A stretch of DNA of 64,000 nucleotides from Celeribacter naphthalenivorans. GTDB taxonomy: Bacteria > Pseudomonadota > Alphaproteobacteria > Rhodobacterales > Rhodobacteraceae. Each line of letters begins with the position of its first letter. Positions within the stretch are counted from its first letter, which is position 1. The stretch lies in contig NZ_JAIVLK010000002.1 of assembly GCF_020524585.1 (NCBI RefSeq), forward strand, positions 496,001 to 560,000, written 5' to 3'. The position numbers and the translations under genes are program-made. The notes beneath the pieces were generated by a model. It did no database searches and was not told where the DNA came from. It saw nothing but the letters and a program-made list of their open reading frames with translations. Of the stretch, positions 8,909 through 18,154 are shown piece by piece.

Positions 8909-9895
8909 ATGAGCCGTTTGCCCCTGAATTTAGAGCAGGCCGCCCGCCTGTCCGTCGCCCCGATGATGGATTGGACGGACCGCCATTGCCGCTATCTGCA
9001 TCGGCTGATGTCGCATCATGCGCTGTTGTACACGGAGATGGTGACGTCCCCCGCTTTGGTGCGTGGCGGCGCGCTGCATTTGCTCGATTATAACCCGGAA
9101 GAGCATCCTGTCGCGCTGCAACTCGGCGGGTCCGATCCGGCGGAGTTGAAGGCGGCGACGGCGCTTTGTGTCGAACGCGGCTATGACGAGGTGAACCTTA
9201 ACGTCGGCTGCCCCTCGGACCGGGTGCAATCGGGGGCCTTCGGCGCCGTGCTGATGAAATCGCCCGATCTTGTGGCGGACTGTGTGAGTGCCATGCAGGA
9301 GGGCGCGGGTGACGTGCCGGTGACGGTGAAATGCCGGATCGGGGTGGACGATCAGGACCCCACAGAGGTGCTGCCTGACTTTTTGGAAAAGATGCGCGGC
9401 GCGGGTGTGACGCGGATCACGGTGCATGCCCGCAAGGCTTGGCTCGAAGGCCTCAGCCCGAAGGAAAACCGCGACATTCCGCCTCTGGATTACGCCCTCG
9501 TGCATGAGATGAAACGCGCCTTTCCCGAGCTGCATCTGTCGATCAACGGCGGTGTGCAAAGCCTTGAAACGGTTGAGGAAGAGTTGAATGTCATGGATGG
9601 CGTCATGGTCGGTCGTGCGGCCTATCATCAGCCCTATGACATTTTGGGTCAGGCCGATCAAAAGGTGTTCGGTGACGCCCGCCAAGCTCTGAGCCGTGCC
9701 GAGGTGGTCTTCGCGATGGAGGACTACATCGGGCGGCATGTCGCGGATGGTGGCAAGCTGGCGCAGGTGACCAAACACATGCTCGGGCTGTTTGCCGGTC
9801 AACCCGGCGCGCGGCGGTGGAAACGTGTGCTGTCCGAGGGCGCGCACAAAGACGGCGCAGGGTTTGATTTGGTGCGCGAGGCTTTGCCGCGCTGA
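8909..9895 (+). CDS. dusA: tRNA-dihydrouridine synthase, DusA type
   Basis: FMN-dependent reduction of uridine to dihydrouridine in the tRNA D-loop. The 328-aa protein starts the barrel with 'LSVAPMMDWTDRHCR', where DusA proteins carry the same run. The catalytic Cys101 sits in 'NVGCPSDRVQSGAFGA', and 'TVHARKAWLEGLSPKENR' marks the DusA (COG0042) subfamily. The FMN phosphate region is 'INGGVQS' and 'GVMVGRAAY'. The frame is open to 8843 but only through a TTG; the ATG at 8909 gives the normal family length. It is not clearly linked to its neighbours. Confidence 0.92.
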   Translation: MSRLPLNLEQAARLSVAPMMDWTDRHCRYLHRLMSHHALLYTEMVTSPALVRGGALHLLDYNPEEHPVALQLGGSDPAELKAATALCVERGYDEVNLNVGCPSDRVQSGAFGAVLMKSPDLVADCVSAMQEGAGDVPVTVKCRIGVDDQDPTEVLPDFLEKMRGAGVTRITVHARKAWLEGLSPKENRDIPPLDYALVHEMKRAFPELHLSINGGVQSLETVEEELNVMDGVMVGRAAYHQPYDILGQADQKVFGDARQALSRAEVVFAMEDYIGRHVADGGKLAQVTKHMLGLFAGQPGARRWKRVLSEGAHKDGAGFDLVREALPR

Positions 9896-9912
9896 CATCG
9901 TCGGAGACGGAC

Positions 9913-10725
9913 ATGATGACAGAGACACCCAATTGGTTCGAGGCCACAGACGCCAACAGAGCCGCTTGGAACGCGTCTGCGCATTTACATGGGGCGGGGG
10001 CGGGCTGGGAGGCGCTTTTACAGGCAGCTTCTGAGCCGGGGTTTTCCACCTTCGATGCCTGTTTGACGGAGACGCTCTCCGGGCTCGATCTCAAAGGCAA
10101 GCGCGCGGTTCAAGTTGGCTGCAACAACGGGCGCGAGCTTTTGTCTCTGGCGTCTTTCGGGGCGGTGCCTGTGGCGGGGATCGACCAATCCGGCGCGTTT
10201 CTGGATCAGGCGCGGGTCTTGTCCGAGGCTGCGCAAATTGCGCCGAACTGGATCGAGGCCAATATTTACGATCTGCCCTCCGACATCGGCACGTTTGATT
10301 TTGTCCTGATCACCATTGGCGTGCTCAACTGGATGCCCGACCTGCCGCGGTTCTTCGAGATCGTCGCGGGGCTGATGGCCCCCGGCGCGCAACTGGTGAT
10401 CTACGAGACACATCCGGTTCTGGAGATGTTCGATTACGAGGCGGAGACGCCGTTCGAGCCGTCGTTCAACTATTTCCAAACCGCGCCGCTGAGCGCGACC
10501 GAGACGTTTTCCTATGACGGGGTGGACCACGGCGAAGGCACGGTGAGCTATTGGTATTTTCACACCATGGGCGAGATCGTGACATCTTGCGTGCAGGCGG
10601 GGCTTAAGATCATGCGTCTGACAGAGCACGGCCACAGCAACCGCGAGCCGGAATATGACATTTACGCGGGGCGCGCGGCGCAATTGCCGATGAGCTACAC
10701 GCTGCTGGCCGCGCGCGACGGGTGA
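9913..10725 (+). CDS. Class I SAM-dependent methyltransferase
   Basis: 270-aa protein with a Rossmann methyltransferase core. Motif I is 'VQVGCNNGRE' (about residues 67-76), an Asn-containing variant of the usual GxGxG. Motif II acidic residue lies in 'VAGIDQS', motif IV in 'TFDFVLITIGVLNWMPDL' and post-motif residues in 'GAQLVIYETHPVLEM'. The substrate cannot be read from the sequence. It starts 17 bases after dusA, so it may be co-transcribed. Two adjacent Met codons (9913, 9916) make the start uncertain by one residue. Its stop is 6 bases from that of the convergent RND gene, with no room for a separate terminator. Confidence 0.85.
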   Translation: MMTETPNWFEATDANRAAWNASAHLHGAGAGWEALLQAASEPGFSTFDACLTETLSGLDLKGKRAVQVGCNNGRELLSLASFGAVPVAGIDQSGAFLDQARVLSEAAQIAPNWIEANIYDLPSDIGTFDFVLITIGVLNWMPDLPRFFEIVAGLMAPGAQLVIYETHPVLEMFDYEAETPFEPSFNYFQTAPLSATETFSYDGVDHGEGTVSYWYFHTMGEIVTSCVQAGLKIMRLTEHGHSNREPEYDIYAGRAAQLPMSYTLLAARDG

Positions 10726-10731
10726 GGGGCC

Positions 10732-13700
10732 TCACTCCGCCGCGTCTTTGCCGATCTTCCCAGTTTCAATCTTCCCAGTTTCAATTTTCCTTGTCTCCGG
10801 GCGTTCCGGTTCGACCTCGATCACGCTTTCGGGCGTGGCCATGGGCTGTTCGACCGGGCGCTGTTTCGGTGCGGTTTGGGAGACGCGGGTGGCATCGAAG
10901 CTGTCGGGCGCGGCCCAGCCATCCTCTCCGGTGCTCCAGACAAATTCCGGGTTCTTGGCACGTTTGGCCTCGCGACGCAGGCGGAAGTCTTCGGCAGAAC
11001 GGCTTTGGCGGCCCATCTGGGTCATCAGCCGCATCCAGACATGGTGCAAAATATCCCAGAACCAGACCCGAAGCGCCAGCATCGCGGGCGTGAAGATCAG
11101 CGTCAGAACAGTGGCGATGCCGAGGCCGAAAACGACGGCGGTGGCAAGGTTGGTCCAGAACTGAGCGGTCGGCGAATTGATCGTGTAGCCGCCGTTGATG
11201 AAGTCCAAAGACAGGCCAAACATCATCGGCGTCAGACCCGCCATGGTGGTGATCGTGGTCAAAAGCACAGGCCGGATGCGGTCTTCGGCAGTGCGCACGA
11301 TGGCCTCGATCCGAGGCATGTAGCGGGAATATTCCTGATAGGTATCAATGAGAACGATGTTGTTGTTCACCACGATGCCCGCAAGCGCAACGACGCCCGT
11401 GCCGGTCATTATCATGCCAAAGGTCATATCCATCACCAAAAGCCCGATCAGCACACCCGCCGTGGACATCACCACCGCCATGAGCACCAGCACCGAGTTG
11501 TAGAAGGAGTTGAACTGGGCCAAGAGGATGATGAACATCAGCGCCAGAGCGGCACCAAAGGCCTTGCCGAGAAACTCGCCGGTTTCCTTTTGCTCTTCGT
11601 CGTCGCCGGTCCATTCCCAAGCGACACCTTGGGGCAGGGGATTTTCACTCTCGAGCCATGCGGTCAGCGTTTCGATCCGCTCGGTGGGCGTGATCGTGAC
11701 GCCATCTTCGCGGGTCAGTCCACTGTCGACCGCCGCTTTCACATCGTAATAGCGTTGCTGATCGACGCGGGAGATGGAGGCGAGTTTCGCCACAGGTTCG
11801 CGGGTGATGAAATTCGACAGCGGCACCAGCCCGTCCATGGTGCGCACCTTGAGCGTGTCCAGGGTCGAGAGCACGCGGAACTCCTCGGGCAGGCGGACGC
11901 GGATGTCGATTTCCTCGTCCGAACTGTCGACCCGCATGGTGTCGAGCGTGATGCCACGGGTGACAAGCTGGATCATCCCGCCGACGGTGGCCACATCCGC
12001 ACCAAACCGCCCGGCCTTCTCGACGTCCACGTCGATCTGCCAGTCGATGCCGGGCAGGGGGCGGGTGTCTTCGGTGTCGGCCAGCGCTTCGGTCGCATCG
12101 AATTTGGCGCGCACGATCTCGGTTGCCTCTTCCAAGAGGCCGAAATCGTCGGATTTGAGCCGCAAATGCACGGGTTTCGCCGAAGCAGGCCCCATCGCGA
12201 GGTTCAGCGTTTCGGTCTGAATGCCGGGCAGTTTCGCCAGTTTCGCCTCGATCTGATCGAGCACGTAGTTGCCGTCATACTCGGGGCGCACATGGGTGTC
12301 CTCGAAGAACAGAAAACCGTCTTTCGTCTCCGTCGGGCGGTCCTCCCAAGGGATCAACTCGACCTGGATCTGCCCGATGGTGTCACGCGGCGCAGAGCCG
12401 CCGCCGGTGTTGGAATTGAGGCCGCCGTCACCGGCGAACACGAAAGCATTGTCGACGCCGGGTTGGGCGAGCACGATGTTTTCGGCCTGCCGCACCAGCG
12501 CGTCTTTTTCCGTGAGCGACAGGTTGCCGCGCGCTTTGACGTAGATGATCGCCTGCTCCGGCTCGGTGGCGGCGAAAAATTCGATGCCTTTGTTGTTCTT
12601 GCCATAATAGCCAAAGACCGAAATGACCGCGAAAATCACGGCCAGAATGGTGACGACGGGCATCACCGGGTTGCCAGCGATGAAATGGGTGAAATGGCCG
12701 AAGGGCGAGCGTTTGTAACCGGCGTCGACCTTTTTGCGTTTGCGCTCGATGCGCGCCGCCGAGAGCGTGATGCCGGTGAAGGCGGAGCCTGCGAGGAACA
12801 ACACGGCGCCGAGGGCTGTGGGCCAAAAGCCGTCCGGGTCTGCGAGAAGATAGCTCGGGTTCATCAACTGCATCAGCCCGAGGAAGACCATATAGGCAGA
12901 AGGCACGACCAGAACCGCACGCAGCCAATAGGGCGTGGTGGCGCGCAGGCCGCTTGAAAGATAATCAAACAGGCGCGCAATGCGGCCCGAGACGCCGCCC
13001 ATAACGGGCAGGTAAATCAAAGCGACGATCAAGGAGGCGGAGAGCACGAAAATGATCGTGACCGGCAGCATCCCCATGAATTCGCCCGCCACACCGGGCC
13101 AGAACAGCATCGGCAAAAAGGCGCATAGCGTGGTGGCGGTCGATGACACGATGGGCCAGAACATGCGTTTCGCGGCCTCGACAAAGGCGGCCATGGGGCC
13201 GGTGCCTTCCTCCATCTTGCGGTCGGCATATTCCACCACGACGATGGCGCCATCGACCAGCATGCCGACGGCCAAAATCAACCCGAACATGACGATGTTC
13301 GAGATGGTGATGTCCATCAGACCCAAAAGGATGAAGCACAACAGGAAAGACGTCGGGATGGCGAAACCGACCAACAAAGACGAGCGGATGCCCAAGGAGG
13401 CCAGCACCACGATCATCACCAAAGCGATGGCGGTCAGAACCGAGCCTTCGAGCTGGCTCACCATCGACGACACCTGCCGCGATTGATCGTTGGAGGTTCC
13501 AACCACAATGGCCTGCCGGAGCGGTTCGGGCCATGTGGAGAATTCGGCCTCGACCTCTTGTTTGACGATCTCCACCGTGTCGATGATCGGAAAGCCTTTG
13601 CGTTTCACGACCTGAAGCGCCACGGTGTTTTCGCCGTTGAACCGCGCCGTGCCCACGCGATCCTCAAAAGTCAGACGAATGTCCGCCAGATCGCCCAGTG

Positions 13701-14457
13701 TCACCACGCGGTCGCCGTTGACCTTGACCGGCAGCTCCATGACATCGCGCTGATCGTTGAAAGAGGCGGGGATTTTGACCGAGAATGTGCCTTGATCCGT
13801 TTCGACCTCACCGGCGGCGACCAATTGGTTGTTGCTGGTCACCACGGTGATCAATTCGGCGGCGGTGACATTGTAACTTTCCAACCGCAGCGGGTCGATT
13901 TCGACCTCCAGCATTTCGTCGCGGTGACCGGTGAGCTGCGCTTCCAAGACGGGTTCCAGACCTTCGAGCCGGTCCTGCATCTGTTTGGCGTATTTCACCA
14001 AAGTGCGCTCCGGCACGGGGCCGGTGAGGTTCACGATCAGGATCGGAAACTCGGAAAAATTGACCTCGGAGATAGTGTAACTGTCGGCGCCTTCCGGGAA
14101 TTCCGCCTCGACGCGGCCCATGCGGTCGCGCACATCGGCGATGATTTTGGTCTTGTCCCAACCGAATTCGAACTCCAACCAGATGCCCGCGTAATTCTCG
14201 GCGGCCGTGGCCGACATGGTGTCGAGCCCGTCGAGGTCAGAGAGCTCCGTCTCCATCGGTTTGACCAAGAGCTTTTCCGCGTCTTCGGCGGAAATGCCGG
14301 GGAATTGCACCGAAACGTACAGGCCGGGAATTTCAATGTCCGGCTCGCCCTCTTTCGGCAGGCTGACATAGGCATAGGCGCCCGCGATCAAGGTGAGCGC
14401 CACGAAGGCGAGGATCATCCGGGCGCGCTCGCCCGCCCAATCGACGAGGCCGGTCAT
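10732..14457 (-). CDS. RND-family efflux transporter, inner-membrane pump
   Basis: Proton-driven inner-membrane pump of the AcrB/MexB superfamily (1241 aa, about 200 longer than AcrB). N-terminal TM1 is followed by the porter domain ('FPGISAEDAEKLLVKPMETEL'-like start), then TM2-6 with the RND 'GMLVDGAIVVVEYADRKMEE' region carrying the relay acidic residue, a second porter half, and TM8-12 ending near 'FWDILHHVWMRL'. Two additions stand out: a hydrophobic insert around residues 500-565 that looks like two extra membrane helices, and a charged C-terminal tail of about 130 residues ending in tandem KIETG repeats. It overlaps the adaptor gene by ATGA (14454-14457). The substrate is unknown, and no regulator is adjacent. 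Confidence 0.9.
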   Translation of the reverse strand: MTGLVDWAGERARMILAFVALTLIAGAYAYVSLPKEGEPDIEIPGLYVSVQFPGISAEDAEKLLVKPMETELSDLDGLDTMSATAAENYAGIWLEFEFGWDKTKIIADVRDRMGRVEAEFPEGADSYTISEVNFSEFPILIVNLTGPVPERTLVKYAKQMQDRLEGLEPVLEAQLTGHRDEMLEVEIDPLRLESYNVTAAELITVVTSNNQLVAAGEVETDQGTFSVKIPASFNDQRDVMELPVKVNGDRVVTLGDLADIRLTFEDRVGTARFNGENTVALQVVKRKGFPIIDTVEIVKQEVEAEFSTWPEPLRQAIVVGTSNDQSRQVSSMVSQLEGSVLTAIALVMIVVLASLGIRSSLLVGFAIPTSFLLCFILLGLMDITISNIVMFGLILAVGMLVDGAIVVVEYADRKMEEGTGPMAAFVEAAKRMFWPIVSSTATTLCAFLPMLFWPGVAGEFMGMLPVTIIFVLSASLIVALIYLPVMGGVSGRIARLFDYLSSGLRATTPYWLRAVLVVPSAYMVFLGLMQLMNPSYLLADPDGFWPTALGAVLFLAGSAFTGITLSAARIERKRKKVDAGYKRSPFGHFTHFIAGNPVMPVVTILAVIFAVISVFGYYGKNNKGIEFFAATEPEQAIIYVKARGNLSLTEKDALVRQAENIVLAQPGVDNAFVFAGDGGLNSNTGGGSAPRDTIGQIQVELIPWEDRPTETKDGFLFFEDTHVRPEYDGNYVLDQIEAKLAKLPGIQTETLNLAMGPASAKPVHLRLKSDDFGLLEEATEIVRAKFDATEALADTEDTRPLPGIDWQIDVDVEKAGRFGADVATVGGMIQLVTRGITLDTMRVDSSDEEIDIRVRLPEEFRVLSTLDTLKVRTMDGLVPLSNFITREPVAKLASISRVDQQRYYDVKAAVDSGLTREDGVTITPTERIETLTAWLESENPLPQGVAWEWTGDDEEQKETGEFLGKAFGAALALMFIILLAQFNSFYNSVLVLMAVVMSTAGVLIGLLVMDMTFGMIMTGTGVVALAGIVVNNNIVLIDTYQEYSRYMPRIEAIVRTAEDRIRPVLLTTITTMAGLTPMMFGLSLDFINGGYTINSPTAQFWTNLATAVVFGLGIATVLTLIFTPAMLALRVWFWDILHHVWMRLMTQMGRQSRSAEDFRLRREAKRAKNPEFVWSTGEDGWAAPDSFDATRVSQTAPKQRPVEQPMATPESVIEVEPERPETRKIETGKIETGKIGKDAAE

Positions 14458-15608
14458 TGGCCGATCTCCCCGGATGGTTCTGCGGAGGATTCGGCGTCAT
14501 CGGCGGCATCTTCACCCTCGAAATGCGGATCGACCAACACACCCGCGCGGACGAATTCTTGACCCACAGTGATGATGTCGGCACGCTCGGGAAGACCCGC
14601 GACCCAAATGCCTTCGCGGGTGTCGCGCAGCACCGTGATGGGCGCGAACTCGACACGGTTCTCAGGCCCAACAAGCCGCAACCCGATGCGGCCCTCGTCA
14701 TCCAGCGTGAGCGAGGATTGCGCCACGAGATGCGCCTCGACACCGGCGGAGGCGATGGCGATCTCGACGGTCTGGCCATCGCGGATGGCGAAATCGGGAT
14801 TCGGCACGGCGATCTCGACGCGGAAGGTGCGGGTGGCCGGATCGGCGGAGCGCGACAGGAAGCTGACCTGACCCATCACCCGGTCCCCGGTGATCAGCCG
14901 TGCACTGGACATGGCGCCCAATTTGACCTTTGTCACATCGCTCTCGGATGCGTAGCCCACAAGTTTGATCGGGTCGAGCTGGATCACGGTCGCGCAGGTG
15001 GCCCCCGCCGACAGGACTGTCCCAAGCTCCGCCGTGTCGCTTTCCAAAAGCCCCGCAAAGGGCGCTTTGATCACCAGATTCTCGATGTCACGCTCGACTT
15101 GGGCGACAGCGGCCCGCGCGCTTTCGACACCGGCCTCGGCGGAGAGAATCTGCGTCTCTGAGGCATAGCCTCCGGAGGCGAGTTTGCGGGCATTGGCCAG
15201 CGCCACCTCGGCCTCTGAGAGCGCCGCGCGGGCCTGAGCGAGGCTCGAATCGCGGGTGCCCCGGTCGATTTCGCAAAGCGCTTGGCCGCCCGTGACCGTC
15301 GCGCCTTTGCGCAGTGGTTCGTTGATCACGCGGCCTGTGGTTTCCGCCGTGACCTCGACGCTGCGCGCGGCTTCGGTTTCGCCGCGCAGGACGACGCCGG
15401 TTTCAAGCGTTTGTGCCGTGGAATGGCGCGCGACGACGGAGACCGCGGTGTCGCCTACGGTGGCTTTCTCGGCGGGCGGCGCGAAGTCTTCGCGGATCTC
15501 TGCCGTTTCGGTCTCTGCGGGGGCGCCGGTCAGGCGGTCGCGTTCAAAGATGAACAGGTACAGGCCCACGGTCACAAGCAGGGCAATAAGGATGGAAACG
15601 ATACGCAT
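14454..15608 (-). CDS. RND efflux adaptor (periplasmic membrane-fusion protein)
   Basis: 384-aa HlyD/AcrA-type adaptor linking the RND pump to an outer-membrane channel. An N-terminal membrane anchor ('IVSILIALLVTVGLYLFIF', about residues 3-21) is followed by a lipoyl-like half motif 'EPLRKGATVTGGQALCEID', a coiled-coil hairpin rich in Ala and Arg (about 120-165), the second lipoyl half 'KAPFAGLLESDTAELGTVL' and beta-barrel sequence. The C-terminal 40 residues are acidic and Ser-rich. No outer-membrane factor gene is nearby, so a shared TolC-type channel is likely. It is upstream of and coupled to the pump gene. Confidence 0.9.
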   Translation of the reverse strand: MRIVSILIALLVTVGLYLFIFERDRLTGAPAETETAEIREDFAPPAEKATVGDTAVSVVARHSTAQTLETGVVLRGETEAARSVEVTAETTGRVINEPLRKGATVTGGQALCEIDRGTRDSSLAQARAALSEAEVALANARKLASGGYASETQILSAEAGVESARAAVAQVERDIENLVIKAPFAGLLESDTAELGTVLSAGATCATVIQLDPIKLVGYASESDVTKVKLGAMSSARLITGDRVMGQVSFLSRSADPATRTFRVEIAVPNPDFAIRDGQTVEIAIASAGVEAHLVAQSSLTLDDEGRIGLRLVGPENRVEFAPITVLRDTREGIWVAGLPERADIITVGQEFVRAGVLVDPHFEGEDAADDAESSAEPSGEIGQ

Positions 15609-16021
15609 GGTGGTCTGTCCCTGTACTTCAGTCTTGCGGCGGTCTTTTGATCTCGTCTCTGATTATACGGTTGGGCCGAGGCGATGGATCAAGCTTATCA
15701 CGCTTTCAAGAGTTAATGGCTTTAACATTGCGGCCAAGATGGGGAAGCTCCGCGACATTCACAAGATCGTGTCGCGCTTTTTTCACCCTATTTCGAGGAT
15801 TTTTGCCGCGTCACAGGGCGGCTGGGGCGTATTTGTAGAGAGGGGGATGGTTCCCAACTCTGTTTTCGCACAACGCACCGTTCCCTTCGTGAGCGACGCG
15901 CAGATGAAAGGCCGGGTCTTGGCAATCTGGCGAAGATCGGGGTAAGAGGGGGCACGAGTTTTTAAAAACGATAGGACTCTCAAGCGCGGTGATGCGCGCA
16001 GGGTCAGGGCAGGGGGCAGAC
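15609..16021. other. Intergenic region between the divergent RND operon and the yfgM-bamB-der cluster
   Basis: 413 bases with no convincing gene. It must hold the promoters of both divergent units, but no strong -35/-10 pair could be chosen by eye. The in-frame extensions reaching into it from neighbouring frames lack coding character. An AGGGGG ribosome-binding site at 16011-16016 belongs to the next gene. Confidence 0.6.
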
Positions 16022-16675
16022 GTGAGCCACAGCGATACCTTTATCGAGGAAGTGACCGAAGAGGTCCGCCGCGACAAATTCTATGGCTTTCTGAAGAAAT
16101 ACGGCTGGATTGGAATCGTTGCCGTGCTGGCCCTCGTGGGCGGCGCGGCTTTCAACGAATATTCCAAGGCTCAGGCACGCGCTGAGGCCGAGGCCACGGG
16201 CGACGCTCTGACCGTAGCCCTCGGACAAGAGACCGACGCGGCCCGCGCCGAAGCGTTGGGGCAGGTCACCGCCGAGGGCGACGCCCGCGTGATCGCGGCC
16301 ATGCTGCGCGCAGGCGAATTGCATGCGGCGGGCGACGCCAAGGCGGCGCTGTCGGTTTTGGCGCCTTTGATGGCCGACGATATGCTGGCGCCGGTCTACC
16401 GTGATCTAGCTGTGCTGAAATCCGCCATGATCGGCGCCGGAGAGATTGCGCCAGAAGACCGGGTGACGCAACTGGCCGCCATCGCCAGCCCCGGTGCGCC
16501 CTATCGGCTTTTGGCCGAGGAACAAATTGCCGCCGCTCAGGTTGAAATGGGCGAGGTTCAGGCCGCGATCGAGGGCTATCGGGCCATTTCGCAGGATGTC
16601 GAGGCAAGTAATGCCTTGCGTCGGCGCGCGGCACAGATGATTGTGGCCCTTGGGGCCGATCCCGTGGCTGAGTAA
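16022..16675 (+). CDS. YfgM-like membrane-anchored TPR protein
   Basis: 217-aa protein with a short cytoplasmic N-terminus ('FIEEVTEEVRRDKFYGFLKK'), one membrane helix at about residues 26-44 ('YGWIGIVAVLALVGGAAF') and a periplasmic Ala-rich helical domain of tetratricopeptide type, including 'RVIAAMLRAGELHAAGDAKA'. This architecture and the position immediately before bamB and der match YfgM, the ancillary SecYEG chaperone-network protein of enterobacteria. The start is taken as GTG 16022, 6 bases after AGGGGG; an ATG further upstream at 15992 has no ribosome-binding site. The function here is inferred from architecture and synteny. Confidence 0.82.
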   Translation: MSHSDTFIEEVTEEVRRDKFYGFLKKYGWIGIVAVLALVGGAAFNEYSKAQARAEAEATGDALTVALGQETDAARAEALGQVTAEGDARVIAAMLRAGELHAAGDAKAALSVLAPLMADDMLAPVYRDLAVLKSAMIGAGEIAPEDRVTQLAAIASPGAPYRLLAEEQIAAAQVEMGEVQAAIEGYRAISQDVEASNALRRRAAQMIVALGADPVAE

Positions 16676-16731
16676 GAGTAGTCTGCATGCAAGAGATGCA
16701 TCGGGATCGTGTGAAGAAAGGGAGTGCGGGT

Positions 16732-18063
16732 ATGATCGGTCGATCTGGCAAAGCGGGACTGTTCGTAGCGATGCTGGCGCTGACCGCCTGTGGCGCGGGG
16801 CGTGAGGAGATTCTGTCTGGCCCGCGTGTCGATTTGCGTGATGGCTCGCCGCTGGCGAATGCCGACACGGGACCGGTTCAGAACCGCAGCGTGGCGATCT
16901 CACTGGGGCAACAGGTGTCGCGCGATGCCTGGACCATGACCGGTGCCGGGCGGATGCATGCCTCGGGCCATAACGCCTTTACCTCTGGCACACCGTCTCT
17001 CGCATGGACCTCTGACATCGGTCAGGGCAAGACCCGCAAAACCCGTATGACGGTCGACCCGGTCGCCGCCCAAGGTGTTGTGGTGGCGATGGATGCCGAA
17101 GCACGTTTGACGGCGGTCTCCGCCAGCACGGGCGGCACGGTCTGGTCCGTCGATCTGACGCCTGCGGGCGAAAAAGCCGGCAAGGTCTTCGGCGGTGCTT
17201 TGGCGATCTCCGGCAATGTGGTCTATGCGACCACGGGCTACGGCGATCTCGTGGCGCTTGATCTGAAATCTGGCGGCGAGATTTGGCGCCAACGCCTCGA
17301 TTCCGTCGGCGCGGCGGGTCTGACGGTCTATGACGGTCTGGCCTATGTCACCGCAGGCAACGGCACGGCTTGGGCGGTTCAGACCTCCGACGGGCGCGTC
17401 AAATGGCAGATCTCCGGCCCCGAAAGCGTGACCTCGCGCGCAGGCGCGGTATCGCCCGCCGTCTCCGACAAATTCGCGATCCTGCCCTTTGCCTCGGGCG
17501 ATCTCTACGGCGTGTTCCGCCAAGGTGGCATCCGCTATTGGACCGCCTCTCTGGCCGGTCAGCGCAAGGGCGTGGTCTACGCCAACGTCTCCGACATCAC
17601 CTCCGATCCGGTGGTGGTGGGCAACACCTTCTATGTCGGCAATCAGGCCGGGCGCTATGCGGCGTTCAACCTCGAGACCGGCACGCGCATCTGGACGGCG
17701 GATGAGGGCGCGTATAGCCCGGCGTCCATCGTCGGCGGCTCTGTCTTTATCGTCACGGATCGCAACGAGTTGGTGCGCCTGTCCGCGTCCTCTGGTGAGC
17801 GCATCTGGGGCGTGCAACTGCCGTATTTCACCACCGATAAGGTGCGCAAACGCAAAACCGTCTTTGCCCATTACGGTCCGGTTGCCGCGGGTGGCAAACT
17901 CTGGGTCGCCTCTGACGATGGTGTGCTGCGCGGCTTTGATCCGGCCTCCGGTGCTCTGGTGTCTTCGGTCTCGCTGCCGAAAGGGGCCACGTCCGATCCG
18001 ATCGTTGTCGGCGGTGTGATGTATCTTCTGCTCGAAGACGGTTCTCTGGCCGCTTTGCGCTAA
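16732..18063 (+). CDS. bamB: Outer-membrane assembly lipoprotein BamB
   Basis: Lipoprotein subunit of the BAM complex that inserts beta-barrel proteins in the outer membrane. Translation from ATG 16732 gives a 443-aa precursor with signal peptide and lipobox LTAC (Cys about residue 20). The rest is an eight-bladed PQQ-type beta-propeller with repeated blade motifs such as 'GGTVWSVDL', 'GGEIWRQRL' and 'GTRIWTADEG', each with the conserved Trp. AAAGGGAG at 16718-16725 is well spaced for this ATG; the upstream in-frame start at 16687 would bury the signal peptide. It lies between the YfgM-like gene and der, as in enterobacteria. Confidence 0.92.
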   Translation: MIGRSGKAGLFVAMLALTACGAGREEILSGPRVDLRDGSPLANADTGPVQNRSVAISLGQQVSRDAWTMTGAGRMHASGHNAFTSGTPSLAWTSDIGQGKTRKTRMTVDPVAAQGVVVAMDAEARLTAVSASTGGTVWSVDLTPAGEKAGKVFGGALAISGNVVYATTGYGDLVALDLKSGGEIWRQRLDSVGAAGLTVYDGLAYVTAGNGTAWAVQTSDGRVKWQISGPESVTSRAGAVSPAVSDKFAILPFASGDLYGVFRQGGIRYWTASLAGQRKGVVYANVSDITSDPVVVGNTFYVGNQAGRYAAFNLETGTRIWTADEGAYSPASIVGGSVFIVTDRNELVRLSASSGERIWGVQLPYFTTDKVRKRKTVFAHYGPVAAGGKLWVASDDGVLRGFDPASGALVSSVSLPKGATSDPIVVGGVMYLLLEDGSLAALR

Positions 18064-18099
18064 AGCGTTTTTCGAGACGCGCATGAAATCTCTTTGACG

Positions 18100-18130
18100 A
18101 GCGGCCCCGAACACGTGTATCGGGGCCGCT
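18100..18130 (+). promoter_or_regulatory. Perfect 11-bp hairpin in front of der
   Basis: Arms AGCGGCCCCGA (18100-18110) and TCGGGGCCGCT (18120-18130) pair without mismatch around a 9-base loop that is itself symmetric (ACACGTGTA). A weak T-containing run (TTGTTTT) follows 8 bases later. It lies between the bamB stop and the der start, 24 bases before the der ATG, so it may be a partial terminator for bamB or an attenuator for der. Confidence 0.6.
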
Positions 18131-18154
18131 TGACACTTGTTTTGGAGCCTGTCC

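Noticed and set aside
10876-12957. 693-residue open frame on the plus strand opposite the RND pump gene
   Set aside because: It is antisense to a clear RND protein, has no recognisable domain and is His/Gly/Asp/Gln-rich, as expected from the reverse of high-GC coding sequence.
15256-15945. 229-residue plus-strand frame reaching into the gap before the YfgM-like gene
   Set aside because: Most of it is antisense to the adaptor gene, and the rest has Arg/Ser-rich composition without motif.
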